Shown piece by piece: positions 44,759 to 54,101 of a stretch of 56,660 nt of DNA. The number at the start of each line of letters is the position of its first letter. Position 1 is the stretch's first letter. Made by a program: the position numbers and the translations under genes. The stretch comes from Bryobacteraceae bacterium (GTDB lineage: Bacteria > Acidobacteriota > Terriglobia > Bryobacterales > Bryobacteraceae): positions 1 through 56,660 of the forward strand of contig JASHNT010000044.1 of the NCBI GenBank assembly GCA_030041495.1, given 5' to 3'. Under the pieces are notes generated by a model that was not told the origin of the DNA, did not search any database, and saw only the letters and a list, made by a program, of their open reading frames with translations.

Positions 44759-45499
44759 ATGCACCCAGATACGCATCTGGTTATTCAGCTCCAGGCGCTC
44801 GATCAACGCGCGGGGGCGCTGGAGAAGGAAGTAGCCGCCCTCCCCAAACACATCGCCGCCATCGAAAAGACCCTGGAAGGACGCCTGAAGAAACTCGAGG
44901 CGGACAAGGCGGCGCTGGCCGGCAATCAGAAGGAGCGCAAGAGCATTGAGGGCGAGATCCAGATGAGCGAACAGAAAATCTCCAAACTCCGGGATCAGAT
45001 GCTCAGCGCTAAAACCAACGAGCAGTACCGCGCCTTCCAGCATGAAATCGAATACCTGGAAAAAGAGATCCGCAAATTCGAGGACCGCATTCTGGATCTG
45101 ATGGCGGAATCGGAAACGCTGGACACCAACGTCAAGAAAACCGACGCGGCGCTCAAGCAGGAAAAACAGGTGGTGGAGGGCGAAAAGGCCAAGGCGCGCG
45201 AACGCACCGCGGCCGACCAGGCGGCTCTGGACGAGATCAAAAACGAACGGGCCGGGGTGGTTCAGAAATTGCCGGCGGCCACGGCCGCGGCCTACGACCG
45301 CATTTTCAAAAAGCGCGGCGGCATCGTGGTGGCGGAGGCGACCGGCGGGCGCTGCTCGGCTTGCCAGATCGTGCTGCGCCCGCAGTACTTCCAGGACCTA
45401 CGCCGCGGCGATCACTTGATGTTTTGTGAATCCTGCGGGCGCATCTTGTATTACAACCCCCCAGTGAATGTAGAAGACGGCACGCGGCTGGCGATGTAG
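44759..45499 (+). CDS. Coiled-coil protein with C4 zinc ribbon
   Basis: A 246-aa protein of the pfam02591 (CT398/CdsZ-like) type. The N-terminal 170 residues are antiparallel coiled coil (LVIQLQALDQRAGALEKEVAAL, IQMSEQKISKLRDQMLSAKTNEQYRAFQHEIEYLEKEI). The C-terminal zinc ribbon is GRCSACQIVLRP and FCESCGRILYY. Bacterial relatives may bind nucleic acid or act in secretion; the exact role is unknown. AAGG precedes ATG 44759. Confidence 0.9.
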   Translation: MHPDTHLVIQLQALDQRAGALEKEVAALPKHIAAIEKTLEGRLKKLEADKAALAGNQKERKSIEGEIQMSEQKISKLRDQMLSAKTNEQYRAFQHEIEYLEKEIRKFEDRILDLMAESETLDTNVKKTDAALKQEKQVVEGEKAKARERTAADQAALDEIKNERAGVVQKLPAATAAAYDRIFKKRGGIVVAEATGGRCSACQIVLRPQYFQDLRRGDHLMFCESCGRILYYNPPVNVEDGTRLAM

Positions 45500-45533
45500 C
45501 TGAGAGCTGCGGGTTGTAAGCGCTCGGCTGTAG

Positions 45534-46418
45534 CTATACTTTGTAGGGTGCTCGCTCCCGCTCGAAGGCGTCCTCCGGGAGACGGGTGCGGAGGCGGCGG
45601 CTGCCGGGCCATTCCAGACGCATGTCGCGGCACACCTCGTCGAGCATCTCGACATTGCAGGAGTGACGCTCCAGCGCGAAGGCGGTCAGCAGCAGATTGT
45701 CACAGATGGCGTTAATGACGCGCGGAATGCCTTGCGAGCGCAAGTGGATCTCCGCCATCAGCTCTTCGGAAAACACACCCTGATCCGGCATGCCCGCCTT
45801 GGTCAGGCGCGAATCCATGTACTCCACCGCGTCCCGCAAGGTGAACGGCTGGAGGTTGCACCGCAGCACGATGCGCTGTTTCAACTGGCGCAGATTGGGC
45901 GCGTCGAGCTTGCGGTCGAGCTCCGGCTGGCCGGAAAGAATGATCTGCAACAGCTTGCCGTTGCGATTTTCCAGATTGCCCAGCAAGCGGATCTCTTCCA
46001 GAACTTCCCACTCCAGATTGTGCGCTTCGTCGACCAGCAGCACCACGGTGCGTCCGGCCTGGGCCTGTTCCACCAGCACCTGGTTCAGCGCGAACAGAAC
46101 CTCGGTCTTGGAAGTGCGTGCACACGGCAGGTTCAAATCGTAGGCGATCATTTCGAAGAACTGGTCGCTATTGATGCGCGAATTGAACAGGAACGCGAAT
46201 TCGATATCTTGCGATTCCAGGTAGTCGCGCAGGCACTCGAGCATAGTAGTCTTGCCCGTGCCGACCTCGCCGCTCAGTACGATGAAACCCTTGCGCGCCT
46301 GTACGCCGTAGACCAGGTTAGCCAGGGCCTCCTCATGCTGTTCACTTCGATAGAAAAACGAGGGATCCGGGCTCAGGCTGAAGGGGCTCTCCGAGAAGCC
46401 AAAGAACGCGTTATACAT
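45534..46418 (-). CDS. ExeA/GspA-like AAA ATPase
   Basis: A 294-aa AAA ATPase. It starts MYNAFFGFSESPFSLSPDPSFFYRS, the typical start of ExeA/GspA-like proteins. Walker A is LSGEVGTGKTTMLECL, Walker B is TVVLLVDEAHNLEWEVLEEIRLL and sensor region LLQIILSGQPELDRKL. LRQLKQRIVLRCNLQPFTLRDAVEYM and GIPRVINAICDNLLL follow. Unlike ExeA of Aeromonas it has no transmembrane or peptidoglycan-binding extension. Divergent from the CpaE-like gene across a 283-bp region with a 30-bp dyad. Confidence 0.9.
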   Translation of the reverse strand: MYNAFFGFSESPFSLSPDPSFFYRSEQHEEALANLVYGVQARKGFIVLSGEVGTGKTTMLECLRDYLESQDIEFAFLFNSRINSDQFFEMIAYDLNLPCARTSKTEVLFALNQVLVEQAQAGRTVVLLVDEAHNLEWEVLEEIRLLGNLENRNGKLLQIILSGQPELDRKLDAPNLRQLKQRIVLRCNLQPFTLRDAVEYMDSRLTKAGMPDQGVFSEELMAEIHLRSQGIPRVINAICDNLLLTAFALERHSCNVEMLDEVCRDMRLEWPGSRRLRTRLPEDAFERERAPYKV

Positions 46419-46492
46419 AAGCGGGGTTGAAACCCTCTCTTCGCTCCAAACTTATCTCGATAGTACCATGCATCCGGACCAGAGCAAGTGGT

Positions 46493-46522
46493 TTTGTGGT
46501 AATGCATGTAGCATTTCACAAA
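46493..46522. promoter_or_regulatory. Imperfect dyad in the divergent promoter region
   Basis: TTTGTG (46493-46498) and CACAAA (46517-46522) flank inner arms AATGC (46501-46505) and GCATT (46511-46515) around a 5-nt spacer. The dyad is 30 bp, with a one-base bulge. It lies between the ExeA-like and CpaE-like genes in the most AT-rich part of a 283-bp gap. A shared regulator site is likely; no regulator identified. Confidence 0.45.
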
Positions 46523-46701
46523 TTATTGTCCTTGAAACGTTTAGGCCACTAAATGCATCCTGTGAGGACACCTGAAGCCAAGCGCCTGCGCTATCGACGG
46601 ACGCTAGGGTGATCGTCCTATACCCCTGCCTACAGAGAATCTGCTTAAGTGCCGACTGTTAAAGGGGATGGCCACTCGTCTAATGGGGGGCCAGGACTCT
46701 C

Positions 46702-47895
46702 ATGATCGTTGCCGTAATTTCGCCCAACTCCGACGCCCGGGAATTGATTGCGATGGCGTTGGAACGCACCGGTCAAGTCGAGGCGGTGTGGTCGCTACCA
46801 GCCTATCCCGATCCAAGCCAACTCGGCGACTTGCCGCACGATTCGGGCGGCTGCATCGTGTTTCTCGATTTTTCGGACGTGGCTGCGGCGAAGGCCATCG
46901 CGCAAGAAGCACGCAAGGCCGGCGGGTTTATCAAACTTGTGGGAATGACGCCGCTGCGCGGCGCAGCCGGAGATCTGGCAGCGCTCGGAATTCGCTACGA
47001 AATCGGCTTGCCGCCGGCGGTCCACGAAGTGCTCTGGGTGTTCGCCAAGCTGAATCCCGGCTCGGATGTCTCAATAGAGGATTCGCCTTCCGGGGGCCGA
47101 GTCTTCTCGTTCCTGCCGGCAAGGCCGGGCGCGGGCGCAACCACGCTTGCCGTGCACACGGCAGCCGCGGTAGCGCGATTGTCGCAGCAGCCGACGCTGC
47201 TGATGGATTTCGATTTCCGGCTGGGGATGACTTCGTTTTTGCTGAAGCTTGAGGGCAAACACTCCGTGGTGGACGCACTCAACGACATTGACCGCCTGAG
47301 TTTGCGCTGGGAGAGCTACATCAATCGCAGGGACAACCTGGATATTTTGGGTTCCGCCCCGCAAGAACTTTCGGAGACCAACCTGACGGAGCGCACCGCG
47401 TTGCTATTGAACTTCGCGCGCCAGCGCTACGCAACCGTGGTCATCGATCTTCCAGGCGAAATGCGGGAGTACGAGATCGACGTGCTGCGGCGCTCGACTA
47501 GTTGTTTCCTGGTGTGCAACTCCGACATCGGCGTCATGCACATGGCGCAACGCAAGTCCGGGCTGTTGCACGGTCTGGCCTTGGAGGAAAAAACCTCGGT
47601 CGTGCTGAACCGGGCCGGAGGCTTGGGCATGATCTCGCCGCGCGACGTGGAAGCAATTCTGCGTTTGCCGGTGCGTTTCAGCGTGGCCAATGCCTACAAG
47701 GAAATCACCGCGGCGGCACGCGAAGCCGCGCCGCTGGAAGGCCGCGGCGGAGTGATTACGCAAATCGAAAACATTGCCCGCTGGATGATGCCGGAGGGCG
47801 CGTCGTCCAGTGAGCAACAAGCGCCGGCGGAAGAAACCGGGACGCGCAGGTTTCTGGACTTTTTCAGCATGGGAGGACGCTCCGGGGGCCGTTGA
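46702..47895 (+). CDS. CpaE/MinD-like ATPase with N-terminal receiver-like domain
   Basis: A 397-aa protein. The N-terminal 110 residues resemble a receiver (MIVAVISPNSDARELIAMALERTG) but lack a clear phosphoacceptor. The ParA/MinD-like domain starts FLPARPGAGATTLAVHTAAAVARL. The P-loop lysine is replaced by Ala, as in several CpaE proteins that have lost or altered hydrolysis. LLMDFDFRLGMTSFLL and ATVVIDLPGEMREYEIDVLRRS are the other nucleotide-site strands. CpaE proteins position pilus machinery at the cell pole. A Glu/Arg-rich tail follows. It is the first of three genes. Confidence 0.86.
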   Translation: MIVAVISPNSDARELIAMALERTGQVEAVWSLPAYPDPSQLGDLPHDSGGCIVFLDFSDVAAAKAIAQEARKAGGFIKLVGMTPLRGAAGDLAALGIRYEIGLPPAVHEVLWVFAKLNPGSDVSIEDSPSGGRVFSFLPARPGAGATTLAVHTAAAVARLSQQPTLLMDFDFRLGMTSFLLKLEGKHSVVDALNDIDRLSLRWESYINRRDNLDILGSAPQELSETNLTERTALLLNFARQRYATVVIDLPGEMREYEIDVLRRSTSCFLVCNSDIGVMHMAQRKSGLLHGLALEEKTSVVLNRAGGLGMISPRDVEAILRLPVRFSVANAYKEITAAAREAAPLEGRGGVITQIENIARWMMPEGASSSEQQAPAEETGTRRFLDFFSMGGRSGGR

Positions 47896-47919
47896 GCCTC
47901 GCCGGAACTGCGACAGCGT

Positions 47920-48990
47920 ATGGATGCCTTGTTACGGCGTTTGGGTGACGAAGTTCGCGAAAGTCTGCACCAGATTCTGGGAGCGATGGAGCTGATCGCG
48001 GACGAGCCGCTTACGCAAAGCCAGCGGCATTATCTGGAACGCTGCCGCACCAGCGCGGACCAGTTGTTGTGCACCGCGAACGACCTGGTGGAGCTGGCGC
48101 GCGCGGAGTATCCGCCGCCGCTGCTGGCGCCGTTCCGGGTGGAAGGAGTGTTCGCCGAGACGGCCTGGCTGTTACAACACTTGGCCGACCGGCGCGACAC
48201 CGAATTCAGTTGGCACCTGGACCCGAGCGTGCCGGAGGCGGTGACCGGAGACGCCCGGCTGCTGCAGGATTTATTGCGGAAGGTGATGGAAAGCGCGTTG
48301 TACCTGGCACCGCGCGGGAAGCTGCATCTGGAGGTAAGAGCCAGCGCGGAAGGCGTGCTGAGCCTGGACGTTTCCGCGGCGGCAGCGGGTGAGGTGCTGC
48401 GCGATCCCGAATTCCTCGCCGGCGAAGGCTTGGGGCCGGCGCTGGGGTTAAGCATCGTACGCAAGCGGCTGGATCAGATCGGAGGCCAGTTGGCCACCTT
48501 TACCGAAGGCGCCCGGGCCAAGCTGTTGATGACCGTTCCCTACACCGCCGCCGGCGAAGGACAAGTTAGCCTGCCGGCCGGCGACGCTTCCCGCACCCCG
48601 TTGAACCTTTTGATCGCCGAGGATTCCGACGATAGTTTCTTCCTGTTTCAGGCTTACCTCGCCAACCAGGGCCACACCCTGACACGCGCGCTGAACGGAG
48701 CGCAGGCAGTCGACCTGGTGAAAACCGGCAAATTCAATTTCGTGGTGATGGACGTGAAGATGCCGGTGATGGACGGCTACACGGCGACCCGTCTGATCCG
48801 CGAATGGGAAACCGAGCAAGGGACAGCCCGAGTGCCGATCCTGCTGCTGTCCGCCGAGGAAGCGGCGCGGCAAATGCGCATCGGCGCGAACGCCGGCTGT
48901 TCCGGGTATTTGACCAAGCCGGCCACCAAGGCGCAAGTGCTCACCGCCTTGGATTTTTACGCACGCCCGCACCTGGTGGGCCAGCCATGA
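47920..48990 (+). CDS. Pseudo-histidine kinase with C-terminal receiver domain
   Basis: A 356-aa cytosolic protein. The HisKA region aligns by its neighbours (QILGAMELIADEPLTQSQRHYLERCRTSADQLLCTANDLVELARAE) but the SHEIRTPL box reads GDEVRESL, so Asp10 stands where the phospho-His belongs. The N-box, normally with NAIKF, reads RKVMESALYLA and lacks the Asn. G-box remains (ALGLSIVRKRLDQIGGQL). The receiver domain is intact: LLIAEDSDDSFFLFQAYL, FNFVVMDVKMPVMDGYTATRLI and SGYLTKPATK. It probably acts as a phospho-acceptor or scaffold for the kinase encoded 10 bp downstream. Confidence 0.85.
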   Translation: MDALLRRLGDEVRESLHQILGAMELIADEPLTQSQRHYLERCRTSADQLLCTANDLVELARAEYPPPLLAPFRVEGVFAETAWLLQHLADRRDTEFSWHLDPSVPEAVTGDARLLQDLLRKVMESALYLAPRGKLHLEVRASAEGVLSLDVSAAAAGEVLRDPEFLAGEGLGPALGLSIVRKRLDQIGGQLATFTEGARAKLLMTVPYTAAGEGQVSLPAGDASRTPLNLLIAEDSDDSFFLFQAYLANQGHTLTRALNGAQAVDLVKTGKFNFVVMDVKMPVMDGYTATRLIREWETEQGTARVPILLLSAEEAARQMRIGANAGCSGYLTKPATKAQVLTALDFYARPHLVGQP

Positions 48991-49000
48991 GAACACCGGT

Positions 49001-52000
49001 GTGAACAAGATACTGGACCAAATGGAAGAGCGGGTCGCTCCTGCCTTTGGCGCGGGGGCCGGCCTAATCGGACTTACCAGCGCGGCCGTGTGGATCCTGC
49101 ACCTTCCGCTGCTGCTGCGCCTGGCGCCGGGGTATTCCGCGACGCAGCTTAATTCCTCCGTCGGGCTGATGGCGGCCGGCCTCGGCTTAGCGTTTTTGGA
49201 GCGCCGCGTCCGGGTCGCTGCGGCGTGCGGGATCTTCTGCGGCACCTTGGGCGCGGCGACTCTGGCCGAATATTGGCTGAAACTGAAACTCGGAATCGAC
49301 ATCGTCGTATCTCACGCCGGGATGGCCGCGGAGATTCCCGGCCGGATGTCGGTCAACAGCGCGGCCTGTTTCCTGCTGGCCGGAACCGTACTAGCATGCG
49401 CGGCGTTGTTACCTCGCATCTTCGGCAAGATCACGTTGTTCGGAGGTTACGGGCTGTTGGTGATCGCTGCATCCGCGCTCACCGGCTACGGTCTGAATAT
49501 CGAGATCGCCTATCGCTGGGCTTCGCAGACGCGGACGTCCATGCTCACCGCAGTCGCGTTCCTGCTCCTGGGAGCCGGCCTGTTCAAAACAGGTTGGAGG
49601 CAGGTCGCGGCCAACCGCACCATGTGGCTGACGTTACTGGTGGCCGGGATAGTGGCCGGAACCTCTATCCTGACCTGGGTCGCGGTGAATACGGAATATC
49701 GCAGAATGGGCGAGCCGCAGGCCGTGCCGGACTTGCTATTGTTCACCGGCCTCACGCGAGCCTGCGTCGCGGCGATCGTGATCTTTCTGTGGCGCAACAG
49801 CCGCGACCGGCTCGACCGCGCCGAGGTTCTCAATACCGACCTACAGGATAAATTCGCCGAGCGCACCGCCCAGCTCAAGGCGATCTTCGAAGCCGTGCGC
49901 GTAGCCACCTGGAGCGTCGACCTGATTTCGGACCGGCGCGAATTTCAAGGTCAAATCGGGCCGATTTTCGGATTTTCCAGCGGCGAGGCGGACTTCCGCT
50001 TCGACGATCTGGTACGAGCGGTTCACCCGGAGGACCTTCGCAAACTGCGAGAAGCCTCTAGCCGCTCGCAGGAAACGGGCAAGCCGATTGACCAGGAGTT
50101 CCGGGTCATCTGGCCCGACGGATCGGTCCATTGGGTCTTAACGCAGGGCGGCGTGTCGAAATATGCCGGCGAAAAACCAGTCGCCATGGGTGGAATCAAC
50201 CTGGACATCACCCGGCTGAAGAACGCGGAGATGGCGCTGCAGGAGAGCGAAGCCTCGGTGCGCACGCTCAATCAAGCCTTGGAGCGCCGCATCCGGATCC
50301 AGACGAAAGAACTGATGGAATCCGAGAAACGCTTCCGCCTGATGGTGGAAGGCTTGCGTGACTATGCTTTCTTCATGCTGGACACCCAAGGAAACGTGGT
50401 GAGCTGGAATCTGGGCGCGCAGCGTATTCACGGATACACGGGCGAAGAGATCATCGGCAAGCATTTCTCGATTCTGCTAACCCCGGAGGACCGCGAGGGC
50501 TCGAACCCACAAGACCAGTTGCAAAGGGCCGCCGAGCACGGGCAGCACACCGAATCCGGTTGGCGCTTGCGGCGCGATGGCGCCCGTTTCTGGGCTCACG
50601 TGCTGATCACCGCGGTCTACGACGAGGCCGGCGATTTGTGCGGTTTCTCCGAAGTCACGCGCGATATCACGGAAAGAAAGCGGGCGCAGGAGGAAATCGA
50701 AGAACAGCGCAAGCGCGCCGAGCAATCCAACCAGGCCAAGAGCCAGTTCCTGGCCTCCATGAGCCATGAGATCCGCACGCCGATGAACGCGATTCTGGGC
50801 ATGACGGATCTGCTGTGGGAAACCGAGCTGGACGAAGACCAACGCCATTACGTCGAGATCTTTCGCCGCGCCGGCGCGAACCTGATGGACCTCATCAACG
50901 ACATCCTGGATCTCTCCAAGATCGAATCCGGCCGGCTCGAGCTCGAAAAGCGCGAGTTCGATGTGGAGACCGTGGTGGCGGATGTGGTCGAGCTACTTGC
51001 CGGACGGGCTCACGATAAGGGCATCGGCTTGCGCACGCGCCTGTTGCCGGGGCTCACCAAGAAGGTGGTGGGCGACGCGGCCCGCCTGCGCCAGGTGCTG
51101 GTCAACCTGGTGGGCAACGCGATCAAGTTCACCAGCTCGGGTGAGGTGGTGATCACGGTGGAGAGCCCGGCCACGGACGCGGCGGGCGAGATCGCGTTCT
51201 CGGTTTCCGATTCCGGAATCGGCATTCCGAAGGAAAAATTGGCCTCGATATTCGAGGCCTTCGAGCAAGTGGATGCTTCCACAGCCAGGAAATACGGCGG
51301 AACCGGATTGGGTTTGCCGATTTCAAAGCACTTGGTGGAATGCATGGGCGGCACTCTGCGCGTGGATAGTGAGCCGGGACGCGGCAGCACGTTCTACTTC
51401 ACGGCCAAGTTCGGGATGGCGGAACCCCTCGGCCCTCAAGCGCAACATGAGCGAACCCGGGCTACGGGCCAGGCCGGCTCTGTCGAACCCGCACGCCCCG
51501 CGCACATCCTGGTGGCGGATGATTCGGCGGACAACCGCTTCGTGATCGAGGCCTACCTCCGCGGCACTCCCTATTCGGCCGTGTTCGCGGAAGACGGACG
51601 CGCCGCCGTCAAGCAATTTCAGCAAGAGCAATTCGACGCGATCCTGATGGACATGCAGATGCCGGTCATGGACGGCCTCAGCGCGACGCGCGCAATTCGC
51701 GAAATCGAAAAGCGGGATGGCCGGACGGCTCTTCCGATTGTGGCCTTGACCGCGAACGCGCAGCGCGAATCCGTCGAAGCTTGCAGGACCGCGGGATGTT
51801 CGGCGCACCTCGCCAAGCCGGTTTCAAAATCGGCACTGCTGGGCGCGTTACAGGACGCGCTGTTTTCCGCCGGAGTTTCCCAACCCGCGGAGACACAACC
51901 AGCGGCTCCCCTGCCCTCGACGCCCGTTCCTGCCGCAGAGTTTTCTTCGGATGACTGGACTCCGCCGAAGGTCAGGATACCGGAAGGACTAGAGGCGATC

Positions 52001-52270
52001 GCACCGCGGTATTTGTCCGCGCGGCGCAAAGAGCTGCCGGAGATGGTGGCGTTGCTGGCGGCGTCCGACTTCGAGCAGATCTCCTCCCGCGGCCACAACA
52101 TGAAGGGCACCGGACGCTCCTATGGGTTCCCCGACCTCTCTGAAATCGGCGCGGCGCTGGAGCGGTCCGCCCGACAGCAGGACAAAGAGTCGATCGACAA
52201 ACAATTGCTACGGCTGGCGAATTATCTGGAGAGCGTGCAGCTCTCAGAACAGCCGGCGGAAACACGCTAG
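49001..52270 (+). CDS. Hybrid sensor histidine kinase: 7-8 TM, two PAS, HisKA-HATPase, receiver, Hpt
   Basis: A 1089-aa phosphorelay protein. Residues 15-275 hold seven to eight hydrophobic segments (for example [52 protein letters not shown]). Two PAS domains follow ([14 protein letters not shown] onward; [26 protein letters not shown] onward). A HisKA with [15 protein letters not shown] carries the phospho-His. HATPase: [26 protein letters not shown] and [11 protein letters not shown]. Receiver: [37 protein letters not shown] and HLAKPVSKS. Hpt: [22 protein letters not shown]. The start is GTG 49001 with a weak ribosome site. Confidence 0.93.
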   Translation: MNKILDQMEERVAPAFGAGAGLIGLTSAAVWILHLPLLLRLAPGYSATQLNSSVGLMAAGLGLAFLERRVRVAAACGIFCGTLGAATLAEYWLKLKLGIDIVVSHAGMAAEIPGRMSVNSAACFLLAGTVLACAALLPRIFGKITLFGGYGLLVIAASALTGYGLNIEIAYRWASQTRTSMLTAVAFLLLGAGLFKTGWRQVAANRTMWLTLLVAGIVAGTSILTWVAVNTEYRRMGEPQAVPDLLLFTGLTRACVAAIVIFLWRNSRDRLDRAEVLNTDLQDKFAERTAQLKAIFEAVRVATWSVDLISDRREFQGQIGPIFGFSSGEADFRFDDLVRAVHPEDLRKLREASSRSQETGKPIDQEFRVIWPDGSVHWVLTQGGVSKYAGEKPVAMGGINLDITRLKNAEMALQESEASVRTLNQALERRIRIQTKELMESEKRFRLMVEGLRDYAFFMLDTQGNVVSWNLGAQRIHGYTGEEIIGKHFSILLTPEDREGSNPQDQLQRAAEHGQHTESGWRLRRDGARFWAHVLITAVYDEAGDLCGFSEVTRDITERKRAQEEIEEQRKRAEQSNQAKSQFLASMSHEIRTPMNAILGMTDLLWETELDEDQRHYVEIFRRAGANLMDLINDILDLSKIESGRLELEKREFDVETVVADVVELLAGRAHDKGIGLRTRLLPGLTKKVVGDAARLRQVLVNLVGNAIKFTSSGEVVITVESPATDAAGEIAFSVSDSGIGIPKEKLASIFEAFEQVDASTARKYGGTGLGLPISKHLVECMGGTLRVDSEPGRGSTFYFTAKFGMAEPLGPQAQHERTRATGQAGSVEPARPAHILVADDSADNRFVIEAYLRGTPYSAVFAEDGRAAVKQFQQEQFDAILMDMQMPVMDGLSATRAIREIEKRDGRTALPIVALTANAQRESVEACRTAGCSAHLAKPVSKSALLGALQDALFSAGVSQPAETQPAAPLPSTPVPAAEFSSDDWTPPKVRIPEGLEAIAPRYLSARRKELPEMVALLAASDFEQISSRGHNMKGTGRSYGFPDLSEIGAALERSARQQDKESIDKQLLRLANYLESVQLSEQPAETR

Positions 52271-52285
52271 AACGCGTCCGGCGGT

Positions 52286-52762
52286 TCACGAGAACTTCAC
52301 CCCTGCCACCACCAATTGCGGCAGAGCCTGATTCCAGCTATCGGGGATTTCGTCGAAAGGCAGACGGAAAGATTTGGTTTCCCCCGGCTTCAAGCCGCCC
52401 ATCTTCACGCTGACGATCGGCACGCGAGGCTTGTAGATGATTTGGCCACCGGGATCGCGGAACGCGCAGTAGATCTCTACCACGTCAATCGCCCGGTCGC
52501 CCGTGTTGGCGATCTTGCCTTCGATCTCCACCAGATCCTGGCCGGCGAAACTCCCGGTATCTTTCATGGTGACGTCGCTCAGTTGAAGGTTCTTGATGTA
52601 TTCTTTCCCTTCGTTGGAGAGCCCGATTGCCGGCGCAGGGCCGGCCGGGTGCAGCTCAAGATACGCGAAAATGGCAGCGCCCGCCAGCGCAATCGCGGCG
52701 GCGATGTAAACCGGGATTGGAATCGAGCGCCGCTTGGGCGGAGCCACTTCATCAACGGCCAC
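52286..52762 (-). CDS. Membrane-anchored FxLYD/DUF2393-like protein
   Basis: A 158-aa protein. One N-terminal TM helix (IPVYIAAAIALAGAAIFAYLEL) follows the positive stretch PPKRRS. The rest is a single beta-sandwich-like domain: EYIKNLQLSDVTMKDTGSFAGQDLVEIEGKIANTGDRAIDVVEIYCAF, then VPIVSVKMGGLKPGETKSFRLPFDEIPDSWNQALPQLVV. It resembles FxLYD-type domains. GTG start 52762 overlaps the end of pmbA by 11 bp, so it is co-transcribed with tldD-pmbA. Function unknown. Its 3' end faces the hybrid kinase (15-bp gap). Confidence 0.72.
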   Translation of the reverse strand: MAVDEVAPPKRRSIPIPVYIAAAIALAGAAIFAYLELHPAGPAPAIGLSNEGKEYIKNLQLSDVTMKDTGSFAGQDLVEIEGKIANTGDRAIDVVEIYCAFRDPGGQIIYKPRVPIVSVKMGGLKPGETKSFRLPFDEIPDSWNQALPQLVVAGVKFS

Positions 52763-54101
52763 TCACGGTCATCTCCTGAATCATGATTGTAGGCGACGCA
52801 ATCGCGCCGCGGAATTCGAGATTGGAGGCCACACCGCTCACCTCCAGCAACATCTGCTTGAGATTTCCGGCGATGGTGATTTCGGAGACGGGATAGGCCA
52901 GGTCGCCGTTTTCGATCCACAGGCCCGCGGCCCCGCTGGAATAATCGCCAGTGACGGAGTTCGCGGTGGCTCCGATCAATTCCGTGACGTACAATCCCTG
53001 GCGCACCTGCCCGAGCAAGGCTTGCTCGCTCAACTGGCCAGCCTCAATATAGAAGTTCCCGTTGCCTACTCCTGCGTTACCGCCCAAACCTCGCGAAGCG
53101 TTGCCGGTGGTTTTCAAGCCCAGCTTGCGCGCGCAGTAGGTGTTGAGAAGGTAGCTGCGCAGCACTCCCTTGTCGATCACAACCGTGCGCCGCGAGCGGA
53201 CGCCTTCGTCATCAAAAGGAGAGGAGCCGAACAGGCCCGGCAGCGTGCCGTCATCAACCACGGTCAGCTCCTCCGACGCGACCTTCTCCCCCAGCGTGCC
53301 TGTAAGAAACGATGCGTGCCGATAGATGGCTCCGCCATTGACGGCGTCGAATAATTCGCCGAGCAGCGCGCGGGCCGTGCGCGGCTCGAAAATAACGGGC
53401 ACTTTCTGTGTCGCCACCTTGCGCGGATTCAGCCGGCGCAGAACCCGCTCCGCCGCGCGGCGGCCGACCTCCTCCGCACTCTCGACGCCCGATGCCTTGC
53501 GCGATGACGTGCTCCAGTAATCGCGCTCCATTGCGCCGTTTTCGTCCTTGGCGACCGGCACCACGCTCAAGCCGCAGCTCGAAGTGCGATAGGAGCCGGA
53601 GAAACCGCTGGAATTGGCGAAGGCCCGCGTGCCGGCGTAAGACTCGAAGGACGCTCCCTCGGAGTTTTGAATGCGCGCATCGGCCGACAGAGCCACGTCT
53701 TCCGCGCGCCGCGCTTGCTCGATTTTCCAATCCGTGTCCAGCTCTCCAATGGCGGGATCGTGTAGCGAAAGAGGTTCGCTGAACGCGCCCAGTTCTTCGG
53801 GATCGGGAAGACCTGCGTGAGGATCTTCGGTTGTCACTCCCGCCAGGTCAAGAGCGGAGCGAACCATCTCCTCCATGCCCTTCGGTGAAAGATCGGAGGT
53901 GTAAGAAGAGCCGGTGTTGCGGCCGATCAGAACGCGAATGCCGGCTCCGCGAGAGCCCGCCTGCTTGAGGCTTTCGACTTCGCGCATGCGCACGCCGGCG
54001 GAAAATTCTTCGCCCTCGGCGACGGTCGCTTCGGCTGCGGTTGCGCCCGATTGAAGGGCGCGGGCGACCGCGTCCCGGGCCCACTGCTCGAGTTGATTCA
54101 C
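52752..54101 (-). CDS. pmbA: TldE/PmbA-family metalloprotease-associated subunit
   Basis: The non-metal subunit of the TldD/TldE peptide-processing protease (449 aa). Landmarks are ATVAEGEEFSAGVRMREVESLKQAGSRGAGIRVLIG, SYTSDLSPKGMEEMVRSAL, KVPVIFEPRTARALLGELFDAV and GGNAGVGNGNFYIEAGQLSE. It ends with EITIAGNLKQMLLEVSGVASNLEFRGAIASPTIMIQEMTVSG, a typical PmbA end. The start is GTG 54101, overlapping the tldD stop as GTGA. The open frame continues upstream but that part is tldD in another frame. Confidence 0.93.
   Translation of the reverse strand: MNQLEQWARDAVARALQSGATAAEATVAEGEEFSAGVRMREVESLKQAGSRGAGIRVLIGRNTGSSYTSDLSPKGMEEMVRSALDLAGVTTEDPHAGLPDPEELGAFSEPLSLHDPAIGELDTDWKIEQARRAEDVALSADARIQNSEGASFESYAGTRAFANSSGFSGSYRTSSCGLSVVPVAKDENGAMERDYWSTSSRKASGVESAEEVGRRAAERVLRRLNPRKVATQKVPVIFEPRTARALLGELFDAVNGGAIYRHASFLTGTLGEKVASEELTVVDDGTLPGLFGSSPFDDEGVRSRRTVVIDKGVLRSYLLNTYCARKLGLKTTGNASRGLGGNAGVGNGNFYIEAGQLSEQALLGQVRQGLYVTELIGATANSVTGDYSSGAAGLWIENGDLAYPVSEITIAGNLKQMLLEVSGVASNLEFRGAIASPTIMIQEMTVSGR

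Noticed and set aside
46419-46701. Possible riboswitch in the 283-bp divergent region
   Set aside because: No c-di-GMP or other riboswitch core could be recognised; only the dyad is reported.
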